A DNA stretch of 43,842 bases from Intrasporangium sp. (lineage in GTDB: Bacteria > Actinomycetota > Actinomycetes > Actinomycetales > Dermatophilaceae), in contig NZ_JAKDLO010000012.1 of NCBI RefSeq assembly GCF_030452765.1, forward strand, positions 1 through 43,842. The letters are read 5' to 3'. Made by a program: the position numbers and the translations under genes. Shown piece after piece: positions 41,303 to 43,842 of this stretch. Below the pieces are notes generated by a model. That model ran no database searches. It was not told the DNA's origin and was given only the letters and a program-made list of their open reading frames with translations. Every line of letters begins with the position of its first letter. Position 1 is the first letter of the stretch.

Positions 41303-42124
41303 GTGAGCCGAAGGCCGTCCGTGCTGCGAAAACGCAACCCCGAGGGGCGGATGTCCCTCGCCCAGCACCTCCGGGAGCTGCGCAACCGCATCATGATCGC
41401 GGGCGGGGCGATCCTCGCCGGTGCGGTGCTCGGGTGGATCTACTACGACGCGATCATCGGGCGGCTGCTCAAGCCGCTCAAGGACGTCGCGGCCGAGCGC
41501 GGCGATGCGGGTCTGGTCAACATCAACTTCGGCGGGATGACGGACCCCTTCGCGACGAAGATCACCGTCTCGCTCTTCGTCGGCGTCATCCTCACCTCGC
41601 CCGTCTGGCTGCTGCAGATCTGGGGCTTCATCGTCCCCGGCCTGACGAAGAAGGAGAAGCGCATCGCGCGCCTGTTCGCCCTCGCCGCCGTCCCGCTCTT
41701 CCTCGCCGGGTGCTACGCCGCGTTCGTCATGGTGCCCAAGGCCGTCGGCGTGCTGCTCGACTTCACCCCGACCGGGGCCTACAACCTGCAGGAGGGTACG
41801 GCCTACCTCAACTTCGTGCTCAAGTTCATCCTGGCGTTCGGCTTCGCGTTCTTGCTGCCGGTCTTCCTCGTCGCGCTCAACCTGGCCGGCGTCCTGCCCG
41901 CTCGCACCATGCTCAAGGCGTGGCGCCCTGCGGTCATGGTCATCTTCGTCTTCGCGGCGGTCATGACCCCCACGCCGGACGCGTACACGATGGTCGTGCT
42001 CGCGATGCCCATGGTGATCCTCTTCTTCGGCTCCGTCGGGCTCGCCTTCTTCTTCGACCGACGGCGGGAGCGGAACCAGCCCGACTGGCTCGACGTGCCG
42101 GACGACCAGGCGTCCGCCCTGTAG
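41303..42124 (+). CDS. tatC: Twin-arginine translocase subunit TatC
   Basis: MSLAQHLRELRNRI, six TM segments, FAAVMTPTPDAYTM; GTG start uncertain. Confidence 0.95.
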   Translation: MSRRPSVLRKRNPEGRMSLAQHLRELRNRIMIAGGAILAGAVLGWIYYDAIIGRLLKPLKDVAAERGDAGLVNINFGGMTDPFATKITVSLFVGVILTSPVWLLQIWGFIVPGLTKKEKRIARLFALAAVPLFLAGCYAAFVMVPKAVGVLLDFTPTGAYNLQEGTAYLNFVLKFILAFGFAFLLPVFLVALNLAGVLPARTMLKAWRPAVMVIFVFAAVMTPTPDAYTMVVLAMPMVILFFGSVGLAFFFDRRRERNQPDWLDVPDDQASAL

Positions 42125-42127
42125 CGT
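42122..42127 (+). promoter_or_regulatory. Candidate -10 box TAGCGT overlapping tatC stop, 6 nt before lipid kinase GTG
   Basis: TAGCGT-N6-GTG(42134). Confidence 0.4.
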
Positions 42128-42133
42128 TCGGCT

Positions 42134-43084
42134 GTGTCCGAGGAAGCGCCCGCGCCGCCCGACGGCGTCGGGCCGGCGGCCCAACACGTCGCCGTCGTCG
42201 TCAACCCGACGTCCGGCAAGGGCGCCGGCCGGTCGGTCGGCTTGCGCGTGCTCGAGCTGCTGCGGGAGGCGGGCGCTCGCGTCACGGATGCGAGCGCTGA
42301 CTCCGTCGCCACGGCGCGGGCACGCGCCGAGGCCGCCATCGAGGCGGGCGCCGACACGCTCTGCGTGGTCGGCGGCGACGGCATGGCGCACTTCGGCATC
42401 AACCTGACGGCCGGTCGAGCCGTGCACCTGGGTATCGTCGCGGCCGGCACGGGCAACGACTTCGCCCGCAACCTGGGACTGCCGGTGCGCGACCCCGACG
42501 CCGCCGTGCGAATCGTCCGCCACGGCCACACCCGCCGGGTGGATGCCGGCCGGGTGGCCGTCGCGGGTGGCAAGCGGTGGTTCGGTGGGGTGCTCGGGGC
42601 AGGGTTCGACGCCGTCGTCGCGGCACGGGCCGAGCGGATGCGCTGGCCCCGCGGGCAGCTGCGCTACAACCTCGCGATCCTGCGCGAGCTGCCGTTCTTC
42701 CGGCCCATCCCGTATGTCGTCGAGTGCGACGGAGAGCGCATCCAGACCCGCGCCATGCTCGTCGCGGTCGCGAACACCGGCTCCTTCGGCGGGGGGATGC
42801 GGATCTGCCCCGACGCCGACCCGACCGACGGCCTCTTCGACGTGCTCATCCTCCATGACATTCCGACCCTCGAGTTCCTGCGGGTGTTCCCCACCGTCTA
42901 CTCGGGGCGTCACGTCGGCCACCCGCGCGTGGAGATCCGGCGGGCCGCACGGGTGCGTCTCGAGGCGGTCGGGGTCCCGTCCCAGGCCGACGGCGAGCCG
43001 TTCGAGCCGTTGCCGCTGGAGGTCGAGAACGTGCCCGGGGCGCTGACCGTCCTTGCACCGCAGCCCTCGGGAGGACCACGATGA
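42134..43084 (+). CDS. Diacylglycerol kinase-family lipid kinase (DagK/YegS-like)
   Basis: VVVNPTSGKGAG, VVGGDGMAHFGIN, IVAAGTGNDFARNLGLP. Confidence 0.92.
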   Translation: MSEEAPAPPDGVGPAAQHVAVVVNPTSGKGAGRSVGLRVLELLREAGARVTDASADSVATARARAEAAIEAGADTLCVVGGDGMAHFGINLTAGRAVHLGIVAAGTGNDFARNLGLPVRDPDAAVRIVRHGHTRRVDAGRVAVAGGKRWFGGVLGAGFDAVVAARAERMRWPRGQLRYNLAILRELPFFRPIPYVVECDGERIQTRAMLVAVANTGSFGGGMRICPDADPTDGLFDVLILHDIPTLEFLRVFPTVYSGRHVGHPRVEIRRAARVRLEAVGVPSQADGEPFEPLPLEVENVPGALTVLAPQPSGGPR

Positions 43085-43842
43085 TGCCGTCCGTCTGGCC
43101 CCGCCTCGCCGAGTTCGCCACCGGGCTCGACTTCCCGCTCGACGACTTCCAGGTCGAGGCGTGCCGTGCCGTCGAGGACGGCCAGGGTGTGCTCGTCGCA
43201 GCCCCCACCGGTGCGGGCAAAACGGTGGTCGGCGAGTTCGCCGTCGACCTGGCCCTGCAGCGCGGCCGCAAGGCGTTCTACACGACGCCGATCAAGGCGC
43301 TGTCGAACCAGAAGTACGCCGATCTGGTGCGGCGCTACGGACCGGACCGGGTCGGGCTGCTCACCGGCGACGCATCGGTCAACGGCGAGGCGCCGGTCGT
43401 CGTCATGACCACCGAGGTGCTGCGCAACATGATGTACGCCGGCTCGAGCACCCTGAAGGGGCTGGGCTGGGTCGTGATGGACGAGGTGCACTACCTGGCG
43501 GACCGGTTCCGCGGCGCGGTGTGGGAGGAGGTGATCATCCACCTGCCCCTGGACGTACGGGTCGTGTCCCTGTCGGCCACCGTCTCGAACGCCGAGGAGT
43601 TCGGAGCCTGGCTCGGGCAGGTTCGCGGTGAGATGCAGGTCGTCGTCTCCGAACACCGCCCGGTGCCGCTGTGGCAGCACCTGATGGTCGGCCAGACGCT
43701 GTTCGACCTCTTCGTCGAGGAGGCGAGCGCTGAGGGCGGTCACGTACGGGTCAACCCCGACGTGCTCCGGAGCATCCGGGCCGCCGAGGGCCGCGGCGGC
43801 TGGGAGTCGCACCGGACGACCGGGCCACCGCGACGAGGCCGT
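43081..43842 (+). CDS. DEAD/DEAH box helicase (HelY/Mtr4-like), 3' truncated by window edge
   Basis: VAAPTGAGKTVVGEFAV, TTPIKALSNQKY, MDEVHYL, LSATVSNAEEFGAWL; ATGA overlap with upstream gene; open to window end. Confidence 0.93.
   Translation, partial: MMPSVWPRLAEFATGLDFPLDDFQVEACRAVEDGQGVLVAAPTGAGKTVVGEFAVDLALQRGRKAFYTTPIKALSNQKYADLVRRYGPDRVGLLTGDASVNGEAPVVVMTTEVLRNMMYAGSSTLKGLGWVVMDEVHYLADRFRGAVWEEVIIHLPLDVRVVSLSATVSNAEEFGAWLGQVRGEMQVVVSEHRPVPLWQHLMVGQTLFDLFVEEASAEGGHVRVNPDVLRSIRAAEGRGGWESHRTTGPPRRGR

Noticed and set aside
40730-42922. 730-aa antisense ORF across pafC, tatA, tatC and the lipid kinase gene
   Set aside because: Spans several unrelated genes on the opposite strand with low-complexity D/E/H/R sequence; typical GC-bias artefact.
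42910-43812. 300-aa minus-strand ORF at the right edge
   Set aside because: Antisense to clear helicase motifs (Walker A, DEVH) on plus.

Overview
High-GC actinobacterial chromosomal segment (about 40 genes, no rRNA/tRNA, transposase, integrase or CRISPR seen). It carries the Pup-proteasome system: arc/mpa, dop, pup, prcB, prcA, pafA, pafB, pafC, followed by tatA, tatC, a lipid kinase and a truncated HelY-like helicase. The upstream flank has uppP, a histidine phosphatase/DUF3090/SCO1664-family trio, mshC, a PAC2 protein, metH, a HAD hydrolase, a RecB-family nuclease, a site-2 protease and trmI. From memory, the backbone order resembles the mycobacterial uppP-mshC-metH-mpa-dop-pup-prcBA-pafABC-tatAC-helY region. 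Apparent lineage-specific cargo: a sedolisin (S53) peptidase next to PAC2; a divergent PRPP synthetase plus DUF3054 gene on the opposite strand between arc and dop; and about 11 kb between prcA and pafA (FilP-like coiled-coil protein, oligopeptide ABC operon, two-component system with a GerMN-like lipoprotein, NAD-dependent epimerase). The most notable non-coding signals are: (1) at least 11 start codons preceded at 6-8 nt by a TANNNT -10 box, predicting leaderless transcripts, including back-to-back boxes in the 33-bp pafB/DUF3866 gap; (2) 11-bp-phased GTCAY half-sites between the opp operon and the response regulator; (3) a repeated TGAGCGGCATA element at gene ends. All calls were made by eye from sequence and recalled family features; no searches were run.
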